Assembly (NCBI GenBank): GCA_947623455.1
Contig: OX392536.1
Coordinates: 37,081,465-37,145,464, forward strand
Length of the DNA: 64,000 bases
DNA from: Mimachlamys varia
Lineage: Eukaryota > Mollusca > Bivalvia > Pectinida > Pectinidae
Reading direction: 5' to 3'
Part shown: positions 38,270-50,504 of the stretch, piece by piece
How positions within the stretch are numbered: position 1 is the first letter of the stretch
Layout: each line of letters begins with the position of its first letter
The notes under the pieces: model-generated
Databases searched by the model: none
What the model was told of the DNA's origin: nothing
The model's input: the letters and a program-made list of their open reading frames with translations, nothing else
Program-made: the position numbers and the translations under genes

Positions 38270-39070
38270 ATGCGATAATTTATAATATCACAAATTTCTA
38301 TTGTCGCTATAGCACAAAAACCTATTGCCGTTATGACAAATTAATACTATCACATACATCTAATACTGTTTTGACTACTAAAGTATATAACAGTGTATCA
38401 CAAATATCCACTGCCGTTCTAACGACATAGCACTCTATCACATATATCTTATACTGTTCTGGCTATATAGCACTCTATCATATACATTTCATACCGTTCT
38501 GACTATATATCACTGTATCACACACATCGTATACCGTTCTGGGTATATAGCACTGTATCACACACATCTTATACCGTTCTGACTATATATCAATGTATCA
38601 CACACATCTTATACCGTTCTGACTATATATCACTGTATCACACACATCTTATACCGCTCTGGCTATATATCACTGTATCACACACATCTTATACCGTTCT
38701 GGCTATATATCACTGTATCACACACATCTTATACCGTTCTGGTTATATATCACTGTATCACACACATCTTATACCGTTCTGACTATATAGCACTCTATCA
38801 TATACATGTCATACCGTTCTGGCTATGTAACACTCTATATCATATACATCTTATACCGTTCTGACTACTACAGTGTATAACACTGTATCACAAATATATA
38901 CATTCGTTTTGATTATATAGCACATTATTACAAATTTCTAATGCCGTTCTGGCTTTATATCATTATGTAAGAAATATATACCGTCATTTTGATTATATAC
39001 CTTATATTAATCCATTATCATAAAATCTTCCGCCATTCGGACTATTAACACTGTATGGAAAATATATACT
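38270..39070. repeat. 40-bp tandem satellite with degenerate edges
   Basis: Between about 38380 and 38900 the unit ATATCACTGTATCACACACA plus TCTTATACCGTTCTGGCTAT repeats about 13 times at a regular 40-bp period. It is most uniform at 38560-38780. Both edges are increasingly diverged. Confidence 0.95.
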
Positions 39071-40189
39071 GCAATTCGTGATATCAAAATTGTTTGAAGC
39101 AATCACCATCAAGTGTTTCTAATCAAATGAAAAAGAAATAATAACTACACAGAGGGGACAATTAATGTGTACTCTTTATTTCTGTTTCTTATGACTTATT
39201 TTAAAGTAACAATAAAGAGTCTATATGTCTCATTTGAGGTATAATTTTTGATAATCTACGTTTAATATGTTTACGTTTTATATCCCTTTGAGAATTAAAG
39301 TTAATAGCCAAACTTAAGATGTAAAATTAAAAAAAAAAAATGAGTATAAGATATTTATGATCACTTTGACAAAGAATTGAAAGCAATTATGAAGACACAA
39401 TTGGTTTCTATTCCTTGTCGAACGTCATTATCGAAAACAAAGTTAGGCTGTAATCAACATTAAAGTACGCTTATTACACAAGGGATTATTTACATTTCAT
39501 GAAACATGCTTACATAGTTTCGATTAACCTTTAAAGATTCAGATTAATATTTTAAGTACACAGGGCTACAACAATGGCTACACAATTATTTCCCCCTGTG
39601 TTTAAGGGTGTTTTGAGTGTCATGGTGCCAGGAGGTTGACAACTAAGTACATAATCAAAACGCGTGATTTAAAGCAGAAATGGCCTCACATGTTTTGCCT
39701 AGCGCAGATATACACGGAAACATATCGAAGGTATACAATTGCAAAACCTTAACATTTCAGTCGTTAAACGTATGCCATCGATTTGTCAGTCCTTATTTCA
39801 TATAGGAATTACACACGTGTACTACTACTGCTAATTGCCTGGTTTAGATGTGTTTATCCTTATTCGGTCGTGACTCAATCAGATCCAGTGTTCAGGTCCA
39901 GTGTCCTCTCAACTTGGCTGTACAAAAGATCACCATGGATACGCATATTAACAATCAGCCTAAATATATGTGTGAGACATTGTTTTATAAATAGTACAGC
40001 CTAACTACATTGCAAACCATATTTATTATATATTTAGATATGTTAAGGTTGATTAACACGTTTGTTATGCATGCAAAACATCTACAATTCAAAACAAAAG
40101 AAAGGCAAGCAGGTCATTATAATTCTTTGACTCGTGTCCTGTCGTGGTTTGGAACTCAGATTGGTATTTGTTGCTTTAACCTAATGCCA
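39071..40189. other. intronic sequence without recognised features
   Basis: Nothing supported. Confidence 0.4.
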
Positions 40190-40500
40190 TCGTCTTTGAT
40201 ATCTTCGCCACTATCACTTTAACCACAAAACCGATACAACTTCTACCATACCACTTCGCCATTGCGATTTTAACCACCTACATATACATATGCATTCACT
40301 TCCATTTTTACAACGTCACTGCTACGACTTCTTATATACCACCACTACACGTACCACCTCTACCATCTACCTCTAATCACTCAATTTCACCATTACAGCA
40401 CTACAACTTTTACTTCATCATAACATTTAACACTGTACCACTACACCACTACAACTTTAATTTCTTCACCACTATAACACCACTACCACATCATTACCCC
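40190..40500. repeat. C/A/T low-complexity (CCACTAxxA) tract
   Basis: Irregular trinucleotide-like repeats of CCACTAC, ACCAC, ACTTC and TACCA on a G-poor strand. Confidence 0.75.
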
Positions 40501-41769
40501 TTTTGATGTTCAGCTAGTCAATTAAATCATCTGTAAAGTTATATATTGCATTGAAAGGAAATGACCTGTCACCAAAATCAAGTATTTTTAAGCATTAAAC
40601 TGCATTCTGTTTCGAGTTATAGGCGATACGAACGCCCACTGCATTACAGGAAAATAGCATGAACGGCGCTTGCTCTCTTCATGGTGGAGAAAGGTTGATA
40701 AAAAGTTTATATTTGTGTTGACGACGCTTTTTTTTATGGTAAAATAAGTTTATTAGATTTAATTAATCTGGACATTTGAGATGAACACGGTTTGAGCAAT
40801 ATCGCTAAGTCTCTATTTTATTAATGGCGACAGCCTAGCTGTAACACGGTCTGCTCCAAGATGGACCAGTTGAACATGCATGTAGATATTGGAATAGATG
40901 TGATTAAGGGTATCATTTTGACCAATGTTTATGTTAGCCTGTTTTCAATTTTAACATCATACATTTTATTGGTGTCTTTTATGGGCATTTTTATAACGAC
41001 AAAGTATTTTTTGATGTCAGGAGGTGTTTTGTTTATGTAGTGGTCGCGGCCCCTCTTATCTCTAACATTATACATTTGCGTCTACAGGCATCGTGACACA
41101 GTGATTGCTTTTTGTGTGTGCAGCATATCGTTGTTGCACCGCCAAACATCTTTCAGACAACATAGATTTGGACACCGAACCAGGAAAACAATTACGCATT
41201 CGAAATTTCAAAACTTTATTTTATGAAGTTGTTAAAGTTAATTATTCAATTTAAAGATTGCAAATTATATTCATCGTTTTGAATGTGGTATTTTGTTTAC
41301 ATATGCAATGATGGATGATTTTTTTGAAACGTTTGATTTGTTTGTGAGGGAAGTCGCCCTATCAATCACTGACAATGCTAAATATTGCTAAGCTATTATT
41401 TATCAACATTGAAAGGTAATCTGGCCTTTTAACGTTATGCATCCTTGTCCGCCATTTCTGTTATTATAACACAATACCTCTCTAAGAATGTATTGAAGAT
41501 TGTAATTCGGACTCAATGGGATTTCGTTGGTTAGAAGTGCAAATTCATTGGTTACAAATGGATATTATTTTAGTACCGATAGACCATCCTTAGTTATCAA
41601 AGGACCATAATTGAATATCAATGGGCTTTCCCAAAGTACATAGTTCATTATTGGTTACCAATGCACCTTCCCTAGATGTTATGAGCTTGCATAATGCAGT
41701 AGCCTAGGTCAATTCAACGCAACAGCTTTATCAACGACCACATATTACTTAGCTGGAAAAAGTACTACA
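40501..41769. other. intronic sequence without recognised features
   Basis: Nothing supported. Confidence 0.4.
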
Positions 41770-41774
41770 GCTAG

Positions 41775-42165
41775 CTTGCAAATAAATTAGAGAATACCGA
41801 AGCGTTAATAAAATCATAATCCGAACTCAAAACGATAGACTCTTGTAACAGTACAAGATAATACGACAAGGAAATCCGGAAGAGTAAGCGTCCTCTTCTT
41901 CATCGACGACACCCGTAATGTAAATCTTTGTCACATCAAAATAAACATCAAGTTCCCAGAATGAAAACCAAGTATCATTGTCAATCACAAGTTTACACAT
42001 CATACTCAAAAACGTCCATTTTCATATCGCTTAAAGATACATAATATTTCTCAATGAGACAAAGATGGCGACCATAAAGCTTGCCCATAGTTCTGATTAA
42101 CCTGCATCTATCGAATCCTTGTGTTGTTAGTTTGTTTGTCAGCAGTAGACATCGATCATGAAAAT
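41775..42165 (-). mobile_element. retroelement family A, copy 12
   Basis: The antisense 3' end AGAGAATACCGAAGCGTTAA runs through the 3' region into the last coding block. The minus frame 41993-42202 reads LLTNKLTTQGFDRCRL and GKLYGRHLCLIEKY, the C-terminal end of the family's RT protein. Confidence 0.9.
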
Positions 42166-42359
42166 TACAATATTTAGAGCAAGTGAGACAGTATTTTCCC
42201 ATTACATATATTGTTCTGCTGTTACAATTATCACTTTTCTACGAACTACGATAAATTTCATATCAACTTACGTTTGCAAACAAACAATATTTGACGCCAT
42301 GTTAACCTCACTAGTATGCATACGTATAGTGATTAAATAACATAGATGATACCGATCTG

Positions 42360-42850
42360 ATCAACATGCATCTTTCGAATCCTTGTGTTGTTAGTTTGTT
42401 AGCAGTCGATCACGAAAATCACCAAATTTAGAGGAAGTCCTCGAATAACGAATCAACTGAGACATGTTAACACCATAGGTTGGAGAAGCAGTGATGTCAC
42501 TATCAAGAATTGGAAAGTTCAAGTTCGGACTAATCTTAATAGTAGGCTGTCCAAGTTGATCATAGTTTAAGTAAAGATCGAAGTAAGCAGTGATATAGAA
42601 AAGTCCTTTATTTGAAGGGTATATACGATCGACGTGGTCAGCAGACTTCTTGTTGTTCATAGACTACACATCGTCAATATATATGAAAGTGAAATTAAAT
42701 AACTTGGCAATGTTTTCATTACCTGCCCTGATTTTAGCTCTTCCACAAATTCAGCTTCGTATGAAAACAAAACCAAATCAGCTAAGAGTGGGGTACATTT
42801 TGTTCTCATAGGAATGCCAACAGTCTGCTGGAAAATCTTTCCTCAAAACT
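42360..42850 (-). pseudogene. retroelement family A reverse transcriptase (copy 13, most complete RT part)
   Basis: On the minus strand the frame carries, in order, an FQQTVGIPM block (GIP at about 42811-42819), ADL.LFSYEAEFVEEL, the catalytic YIDD (42670-42681) followed two codons later by TAG, then NNKKSADHVDRIYP, SYLDLYL-like and YGVNMSQLIRYSR. The last part is open at 42391-42660. Indels and the stop make it dead. The GIPMG...ADL...YIDD order is of the kind found in Penelope-like retroelements and related invertebrate RT proteins; I am not certain of the class. It overlaps in content with copy 12 (both carry TCGAATCCTTGTGTTGTTAG), so the two are separate insertions or a local duplication. 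Confidence 0.8.
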
Positions 42851-42929
42851 CAACAAAATTATTGGCAACCAGGAATTCAAACATTTAAACAAATAATCAG
42901 CGAATACCAAGTGAAAATAATGCACCAGT

Positions 42930-43130
42930 TCTCATCTCGAGGATATGTCATTTACTTAGGTATCAGTATCATCTCGATTTAGATTGTATATATCGTCAAT
43001 GACACGGAGCAGACGACGCTTTCCCTTCCGGAACTTATGATCTTATTATCTTTTCGAAAAGATATCCGTGTAAATTTTTCCTTTGTTCATATTGTGGTGT
43101 TGCTGATGCTTCGGTATTCACTAATTGTTT
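42930..43130 (+). mobile_element. retroelement family A, copy 14 (3' part, diverged)
   Basis: Sense fragment: ACCAGTTCTCATCTCGAGGA, GAGCAGACGACGCTTTCCC, TTCCGGAACTTATGATCTTA, and TGTTGCTGATGCTTCGGTAT. Confidence 0.75.
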
Positions 43131-44246
43131 TTAATGCCTCTCCCTTTCTTAACATAGACTTCTTTCACTAGGTTGTCTAGTTTTGGTAATAAGGGAACAG
43201 ACCTTCGGTGGCTTACCTGTCCCAGCGGTATGCCTCTGATCGCATGTAGTCTGGAACAACGAAGAACACATTCGTTATCATTAAATAAAACAAGTAGGAT
43301 CAGTCTGTCTGTTTGTAATCCGAATTGTCATGCACACACTTCTGCGAGTTATGTTATTGCCAGACAAGTGATTATGCATGACGGGTGATTAGTATCAACT
43401 ATACGATGACAACTTAGAGTTTACCGACAAACTAACGAGGGAAGGTGTATGCAGCACCAACTTACTATATACTGATTGTTTCGTCAAATTGGAGTGTAAT
43501 TATTCCCGAGACTCCCGCGACTATGGGGAGTCTCGTGGCAAAGAGACACGGGATGCTTTACGTCACCGAAAACATACTAAACCTATCCGTGGTGTCTGGT
43601 TGAATTAGGAGGCAATTACGTCAAATATTTCAGCATACAAAGGAGTGTTAACTATACACTCTTATAACTTGGAAGTTGCTGATCGTGTATTTCCTGTGAT
43701 AAAGAACACACACACAAAATAAAAATAATACATTTCATGGAAGAACTTTTTACGTTGGCTAGTATCTATTTATGTTGAAGTACTTTAGAGCTTTCCTCTG
43801 CTCATGCCGACAACGTTAAACTAATATAATTTTGCAATGTGTGTATGTTATATATGTCAGAATACTGTTTACGGGAAAATTATCAGTTTCCGTTTTTCAT
43901 TTTCCATAAGAAAATTGGGTTTATCGTTAGAGCTAAAATGTCAATCGGCAAAAAGCAGCATGATAAGCGTTGTGATCAGATATAGTTTTCAGAGCAGACT
44001 TTACACTGGACGAATAAAAAATCAACCAGCGTAGTGTGAACGTTTGACTGAGCAGGATCTATCAGATTTAACCAGCCTAGAGTGAAAGTGAGACTGGGCA
44101 GAATATAACCAGTACTGTATTCTGATAACGATACTTAGAAAAGGTTTGAATGTTATATTGCATAAATGAAATTATTCACAATGTGACAATTTTCCCCATC
44201 ATACGTATAACCGTTTTAATGCTAATGTTTCTTTTATTTGTTTTAG
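43131..44246. other. end of intron 1, no recognised element
   Basis: A perfect hairpin CGAGACTCCC/GGGAGTCTCG (43507-43535) is the only structure noted. Confidence 0.4.
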
Positions 44247-44297
44247 ATTGAGACAGAATACGCTTCAGTCTGTGGAATTCGAGATCAAAGGTCATGA
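44247..44297 (+). CDS. APGWamide/RPGWamide precursor, predicted exon 2 (C-terminal 16 residues and stop)
   Basis: Read in phase 0 from the acceptor, this gives IETEYASVCGIRDQRS followed by TGA (44295-44297), completing a 217-residue precursor. Joined to exon 1, the helical stretch MKEKAEYLINSAIE continues smoothly into IETEYASVC. A second cysteine (C210) falls 25 residues after C185, so a disulfide in the C-terminal domain is plausible. The exon is 91 bp (44247-44337) with a donor GTATGT. The stop lies 40 nt before the exon end, inside the usual 50-nt limit for escaping nonsense-mediated decay. The acceptor, phase, donor and residue pattern all agree, but no transcript or homologue was available to confirm it. 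Confidence 0.65.
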   Translation: METEYASVCGIRDQRS

Positions 44298-44337
44298 AGA
44301 CGTGAAGGATGACATAACTATACATATATATTTACAG
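44298..44337 (+). other. start of predicted 3' UTR (rest of exon 2)
   Basis: Forty bases between the TGA and the donor ACAG|GTATGT at 44337/44338. The donor is close to consensus. Confidence 0.5.
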
Positions 44338-44493
44338 GTATGTAACCATCCTTTAACAGTATGTATAATCATATCTGCCTTCATAGTTATATATCTCTAT
44401 TCGCTTGCGATGTAGCTTACCATACATTTGAGAGAAAATACGTTTCACTCAATAAAAGAATCCATGATAATAATTTTCTTCATCAACTTGTAA

Positions 44494-44896
44494 ACAATTT
44501 TCCAATCTGATTAAAATCATATCTTGATCTGCGCGCCGTTCTGTAAACTTTTCTCTGCTGCGTTAAGATCTGAGAAAATCCCATAGGGGGTCATGTCCCG
44601 ATGACCTTTTGCATTAGCCAATCAAATTACTGCTTTCAAAATCTTGACAGTGAAATGTTGAGGCGACAAAGCTTGCATAATCGCATTTGTACGTTAAGTC
44701 ATTTCGTCACCAAAAAGTTCATGTGGAATAATGTGACGAAATGGCTTGATGCAAGATGACAGGTCATCGGAAATTTTAATGTTAAGTAAAGAGGCGACAA
44801 CGGTCATCTGAACGTGACCTCCTATGAGATGTTGTCAGATCCTTGTAAAACGGAGTGAGAACAAGGATCTGTATTTTAATCAGATTGACAATTTTC
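44494..44896. mobile_element. MULE-like foldback MITE with perfect 9-bp target duplication
   Basis: The element spans 44503-44887 and begins CAATCTGATTAAAAT, ending with the inverse ATTTTAATCAGATTG. It is flanked on both sides by ACAATTTTC (44494-44502 and 44888-44896), a perfect 9-bp duplication, the size made by Mutator-type transposition. The arms fold back: GATGACCTTTTGC/ATGACAGGTCATC-like, and near the centre AAGTCATTTCGTCAC/GTGACGAAATGGCTT. It has no coding capacity and sits about 155 bp after predicted exon 2. Confidence 0.9.
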
Positions 44897-47589
44897 ATTT
44901 TATATCGTCATTTTTCGGGAACGATTGACTAAAACAAAAGTCTACGTTGTATAAGCGCGACGTTAAAGACAGAAATAAAATGGCGGCATAGGCAAATCAG
45001 AAGACACCGTTTGTATTCATATTGCTTTATGGTGCAGTGGATCGAACTGATGTTGTACGATACCCGCACTTAAGCATTACATACAATACAACGGACTACA
45101 GCATGTCGTACAAGAAAACATCCTTTGATGCTCTTCAATAAAGGTGCTTTTTGTAAAGAACTACAGTGATGTTTGTTCAGTCAGAAAGCAATCTATCAGA
45201 GATGTGGTTGAATTTTTAATTTGAGGTTAAGGCAAATTTGCACAACAAGAGGGTCGTGCGAAAATGGAAACTTAGTGTTTATCGCATGTGAAAGTTTATA
45301 CGCAGCGTGGAATGTGTTTAGCATACAGTGACAACCACAACCCTTCCTTTACCTTTTTTTTATCAACACTGCCACATTATGTTTCTGTGGTGTTTTCTGT
45401 TCAGTTATGTGACTCGACTACTATCAAAATGAATCGTTTCTTTATCTTCGTTGGAAATAAAATCGACTTAATCGCTCAATCAGGCAGTTTTCACTAGAAA
45501 TGGAGAAAAACTAAAATCAAAATTGCTGCAGTAAGAGTAATGTGTGCTTTAAGTTACAATTGTAGATAACATATTTCTAGCATTTGAACTCGTGTCTTCT
45601 TCTCCGAAGAAAAATAGAATCATGAAAACAAAATGAAAAAAAATAAGATACTAGATCATTATCAAAATATGTCAAATAATGTCGATCTGTACTAGATTGA
45701 TTTGTTTTTAGTAAAATTTGAAAATGATATGATTTAGATAGGAAATAGGAAAAGCAATACGAAAACTAATATGCAATACTATACTCAACAATCGTTATCA
45801 CAATAAGCTACCAAATTAATAAATTAATAAAATATGATAGTGCAAACTATTCAAAACAATTTCATCAATGTCAGTAACAGCTTATAGTCAAATAAATTCA
45901 CAGAACCGTTCTCTAGTGGCTTTTGAACAGTTATTAAGAAATGTTATGTTTTCCAGCTTTGCTACATTTTCTTCTTGGTACATGACTTTGTATGTTTATC
46001 ATACACCCAAATAAGCCATCACTAACACACTGACAACTCTTATTGACCATGGTAAAAAAATTCCAAACAGACACTGCCAGGCAGTATGCAGTCATTGAGT
46101 TAGCTACCAAATCAATGGACATTACATAGCTATCTGTATCTGATTGTTGACAAATCCCCGCCATTCATTTACATGTCGATATTAGTTCCTTTGCGGAAAT
46201 CCAGTTTCCTATTGTTGTTATGGAACGCCTTCCGTACCGTATGTAATAGTAACCATAACAATGCCGTGTGGATGGTATTACGTACACTTGCCCCTCTTTC
46301 TAACAGCTAATTACGGGGAAATACGTCCTTGGTCTACATGTTTTATTATTTCATTACATTACATCATACGTGTACTTCATTTAGGTAGTTATGCCATAAA
46401 GCTATGAATTGCTGTGACGGAGGTTCATGGATATACAACGTCCGGCCAATATAGAAGTATAATTGGATCACGTGACTACGTGTTCCTGCCAATGTTGCGA
46501 AATAAACAAAGTATGGTTTAATACTTCTATTAACAAGATCGATTGATATCATTGCTTATAGAATATGCAGACGTATCCAACCTAATGTTAATCCTCAAAG
46601 GAAAAACAAAATAAAATACTACAGCGCTGCCATACAAGGAATAATCTCAATTAATTATTGATTGTAAAAGAAAATTGGCCATCAATTAGTGACTATAACA
46701 AACGACCAACACGATTACACGAATACATAGCTGATCAAGTCGAATATACTGTAACAATAGAAGATGATGGGTTTGTCGTTATTAATTCCTTTATACAATA
46801 CAGTGAAATCAAAGTGCTTAATACAAATTAAGTTCATTTCTTAATTAGTAAAAGGCTTTTCCTTATGTCGAAAAGAGGCAGACGCATTTTCTAAAGTGTT
46901 ATAATATTAATCATAGGGAGTCATTTATGATACCGAAACTACACTTACCATCAGTTAAGGACTCACACAACTAAATAATTTACTATATGTTATTACTAAG
47001 CTTTAGAGCTAATAACTTTAGTATTTGAAGTTCAACACTAGTGACAACTGCCTGGATTCACAGATACATACATGGCAAAGACTTCAAATGACATTTTATC
47101 AGAAGTTTCGTGGCATTTTAGCTCGCTACGGGCGTCTGCTTCGGACAACTGGAAATTTACATATCAAACCAGTGAAATGGGACGGGAACACCCTCTGACA
47201 TTTGACCCCATATCAATCCGCAATCACATATCAAAATCTACCAAAAGTATACATTTTTGTAAAGTTAAATATCTATAGATTTCATTCAATGCAAAATATG
47301 TCAACAATTACCTATTTAGATTATTCAGAATCACTGTACTCAGCCGGAACAAATTTTCGGTAGGGACTACAAACGTATGAAACACCTCGTGATAGGCTGA
47401 TTTAGTTGTGTGATTCCTTAAACTTTATCCTGAATACTAAGTCTTGCTTTTTGATTTTCCTCAGTAGTGGTTTCCACGTTGTACCGTTTGATGTTGCTCT
47501 TGTAATACTATCGATCTTTGTTATATCAGGAAAAAACAATGCTTTTATCCATAAAAACATTGCAAGCATTTAGATGTTTTACAAAATTC
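44897..47589. other. intronic sequence without recognised features
   Basis: AT-rich; only short unrecognised frames. Confidence 0.4.
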
Positions 47590-47740
47590 AGATAAAACCT
47601 AAGCGTCAACAACACCATAATCCGAACTCAAATCGATTAAACTAGGGGCAAAATATAAACAAAGTTAATACTTACATGGAAAACCTTGTACAAGTACAAG
47701 CTTATAAGATCGTGTGTTCCGAAAGAGTAAGCATAGCAAA
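47590..47740 (-). mobile_element. retroelement family A, copy 15 (3' end)
   Basis: Antisense CCTAAGCGTCAACAACACCA, TAATCCGAACTCAAATCGAT and TGTGTTCCGAAAGAGTAAGC. Confidence 0.85.
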
Positions 47741-48399
47741 GCATAATTATTCCCCTGTAGATATAAATGAATCATTGAATGAAGCAAACATTTAATGTTT
47801 TCACATTCATGTCACATATATACAAAAGCAGAAATAAACTACCAGAAAGATAAAAGTAAAGAGAGAAAAAAATGCAAGCCGATAACATTTGGGGCGAGGA
47901 AACACAATAACTAATGTCATCGGCATTACAAATACACAGGCAGCACATAATACGCGATTTTGGCTTCAATTCAGTTCAATTCGTAAATGTGACGCTTGAC
48001 AACCAGCTTCAGTTAACTAGGGGAATAGATAGGGATCAATTATTCAAATAACTATGAGTTTTGCTGTGGTAGTTTAGCAATGCTGCATTTACGACACCAA
48101 ATGTGAAGATTCAAAGCAATTGAAATAAAACTTGTTAAATTGCGATTAATTTGAAGATAAATACATATTTTCAAAACAGTATCTTGATACATTGTGTCGG
48201 GTGTAACTGAAAACACAGTTGATGAATCAGGCTGTGATATCAACGCTAGCGATAAACATTGGAGTGTCATTTGCAATCTATAGATAAACGAAAGTAGTCT
48301 AACTTCGGCTGCTGAAAAGTCGGTTCTCTTTAACCAGTAGTTTGTCTAAAATCTAAAAATGATTCCATTAAAACATTGTGGTTTTCAAAAAATAAATCC

Positions 48400-48755
48400 A
48401 TTTCGGGGCACGGTGGTCTAATGGTAGGACCCCGGGGTTGTGATCAAAGGGTTGTGAGTTCGAGTCCCGGTCAAGCCACTTGTGTTGTATTCATGGGCAA
48501 GATACTTTACTCTGCTTGTTTCAGTCTACACAGCTGTTAATGAGTACGTGGTTTGGTAGTGCTAAAACAATGAATAATGCTAGCTGTGAGCGCCGAAATG
48601 GCAGCACCGGTTGTATTCTCCTCAGGGAGTTGAGAACATATTGGCTGGTTACTAAGGCCCTTTAACCACGAAAAATAATTTGAAGCGGCCTTTATTGGCG
48701 TGATAAAGCGGTATATAAGAACCTCTAAATATAATAATTATTATCATTATCAAAC
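48400..48755 (+). mobile_element. tRNA-derived SINE, near full length
   Basis: The head (48402-48479) has A-box-like GTGGTCTAATGGTAGG and B box GAGTTCGAGTCCC. A central region ACACAGCTGTTAATGAGTACG resembles the conserved central domain of invertebrate SINEs. The tail GATAAAGCGGTATATAAGAA ends in (ATT/ATAATT) repeats. The head carries an extra loop and no clear anticodon arm, so it is not a tRNA gene. Confidence 0.8.
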
Positions 48756-48914
48756 TGTTTTGTGACAACAAATCTATATGTACAGTGAAATGATCTCATG
48801 TGTTCCTAACTTGTAATATCAAAATCTTACAGTTCCATTTACCATTCAACTAATCATAGCATGTTTTTTTAAAGACGTCGCATATCATTCCCAGTGTCTG
48901 GACGTGCTTGGTTT

Positions 48915-49135
48915 ATTTTGTTACTTGTTACACGTCCTATTAACAGCCAGTGTCATGTCATTTAAGGACGTGCCAGTTTGAGGATGTGGAGGAAAGCCGG
49001 AGTACCCGAGGTAAATAGCACACTACTGTCAATACCTGGCAACTGCCCCACATGGGTATCGAACTCGCAACCCAGGGGTGGGGGCTAGTGGTAGAATATC
49101 AGGACATCTTAACCGCCCGGCGACCGCGGCTCTTG
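48915..49135 (-). mobile_element. SINE with leucine/serine-type tRNA head
   Basis: On the minus strand: GCCGCGGTCGCCGGGCGGTT, a long variable-arm-like segment, then GGGTTGCGAGTTCGATACCC (B box). The tail has CCGGCTTTCCTCCACATCC and GACACTGGCTGTTAATAGGA. This resembles a dispersed repeat common in bivalves (V-SINE/RUDI-like by general form; not verified). Confidence 0.7.
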
Positions 49136-50137
49136 TATAGACTTGTCATCTCAACCAAGTGGCTATATCAAATAGCAAATGCTGCCACAGTGTTTGGACT
49201 TATTTTTCACAATTAACTGCATTTTATTATTAACATATTTATGTGATATATGATCGAGTTTCGGTGGAAACTTTGGGTGTCGTGTAAGTTGTAAACGACA
49301 TGTTTTACTACATATTGATTACTGTCTGATTATAATGTTAAAGTACATGGCTGTATTTACTACATACTACATGTAAGCCCTTGACACGTCATCGTGCAGC
49401 GCAAAAACTCCCTACATGCAATTATGTAATTCCGTTGTTTACAAATATTGGTGACCAATTACAGACTTCAAAAATCACTCGGAGCTATGTCAAAGCTATT
49501 AGAAAATGTCACAAATGGAACAAAACCCGTTACAACACTTTTAAATCAAACATTCATTGTCTAAAAAATGCGTAAAGCGAGAAAAATAAAAGCCATGTAA
49601 CAGTCAATTTTAATCAGAATTAGCCTATTAATAGTTATATTTGTGCACCAATTAGAACTTTTATAATTAATACCTTAAACATCGCTGTAGGCGGCCAATA
49701 GAACAAATTAAAGTTTTTAGTGAAACTCTTCAATTGCCATGTCATCAACGTTTAACTTAACAGACTTGATTATAATGATTTATTTCAAATGAATGACCTA
49801 GTTGATATTCAGAAATGTTTTAAATCTTCTTAAAGCGACAACGAAGAATAAAAACTGTTAAAAGTTGATTTATTTAAAAAATCATTATTTCTGATTAGCA
49901 AAGCGAAGAATTATAGTTCGAAATAAAATAGCATCAATCATATTAGGTAATACGTTAAAATGGATGTTTCGCAGTAGGATTTTTAAAACGCTTTATTTAA
50001 CAAGCGCAGCTACCTCAGCACTCCTATCCAGATTTATTATGATAGAGGACAAACGGACGAAGCAAATGTTTGTAAGGAAACTTTGATGATACATGAGGTA
50101 TTGTTTCCTGAAATTACGCTAACATGTTAGCTTACTC
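49136..50137. other. intronic sequence without recognised features
   Basis: Nothing supported. Confidence 0.4.
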
Positions 50138-50504
50138 AGCAAAGTACGGAAGCCGGTTAATGCCACATGAAGTAAACTTTTTATGTCGTAATTACGACTT
50201 AGTATGTCGTAATTACGACTTAGCTATCTCGTAATTACGACTTAGTATGTCGTAATTACGAGATAACTAAGTCGTAATTACGAGATAACTAAGTCGTAAT
50301 TACGAGATACTAAGTCGTAATTACGAGATAACTAAGTCGTAATTACGAGATAACTAAGTCGTAATTACGAGATAACTAAGTCGTAATTACGAGATAACTA
50401 TGTCGTAATTACGAGATAACTAAGTCGTTATTACGACATACTAAGTCGTAATTACGACATAAAAAAATTACTTCATGTGGCACTAACCGGCTTCCGTAGC
50501 AAAG
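50138..50504. mobile_element. TIR MITE filled with a palindromic tandem array
   Basis: The 30-bp terminal inverted repeats (ACGGAAGCCGGTTA...CACATGAAGTAA at 50146; mirror ending 50497) differ at one base. They are flanked by AGCAAAG on both sides (50138-50144, 50498-50504), giving a 7-bp, or 8-bp with one mismatch, hAT-like duplication. The interior is 13 units of 21-22 bp, each built on the self-complementary core TCGTAATTACGA. Units on the left carry ...CGACTTAG and those on the right ...CGAGATAACTAAG, so the whole element also folds on itself. Confidence 0.95.

Larger units (their letters stand above)
11848..44246 (+). other. predicted intron 1 (about 32.4 kb)
   Basis: The donor GTAAGT at 11848 is strong. 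The acceptor TTTATTTGTTTTAG ends at 44246. The interval contains no recognisable host exon on either strand and is packed with transposable elements and tandem repeats listed separately. The assignment depends on exon 2 being real; a nearer unrecognised exon would shorten it. Confidence 0.6.

Noticed and set aside
50180..50460. CRISPR-like array of regular repeats
   Set aside because: There are no unique spacers; the units are contiguous palindromic tandem repeats inside TIRs, in an animal genome.
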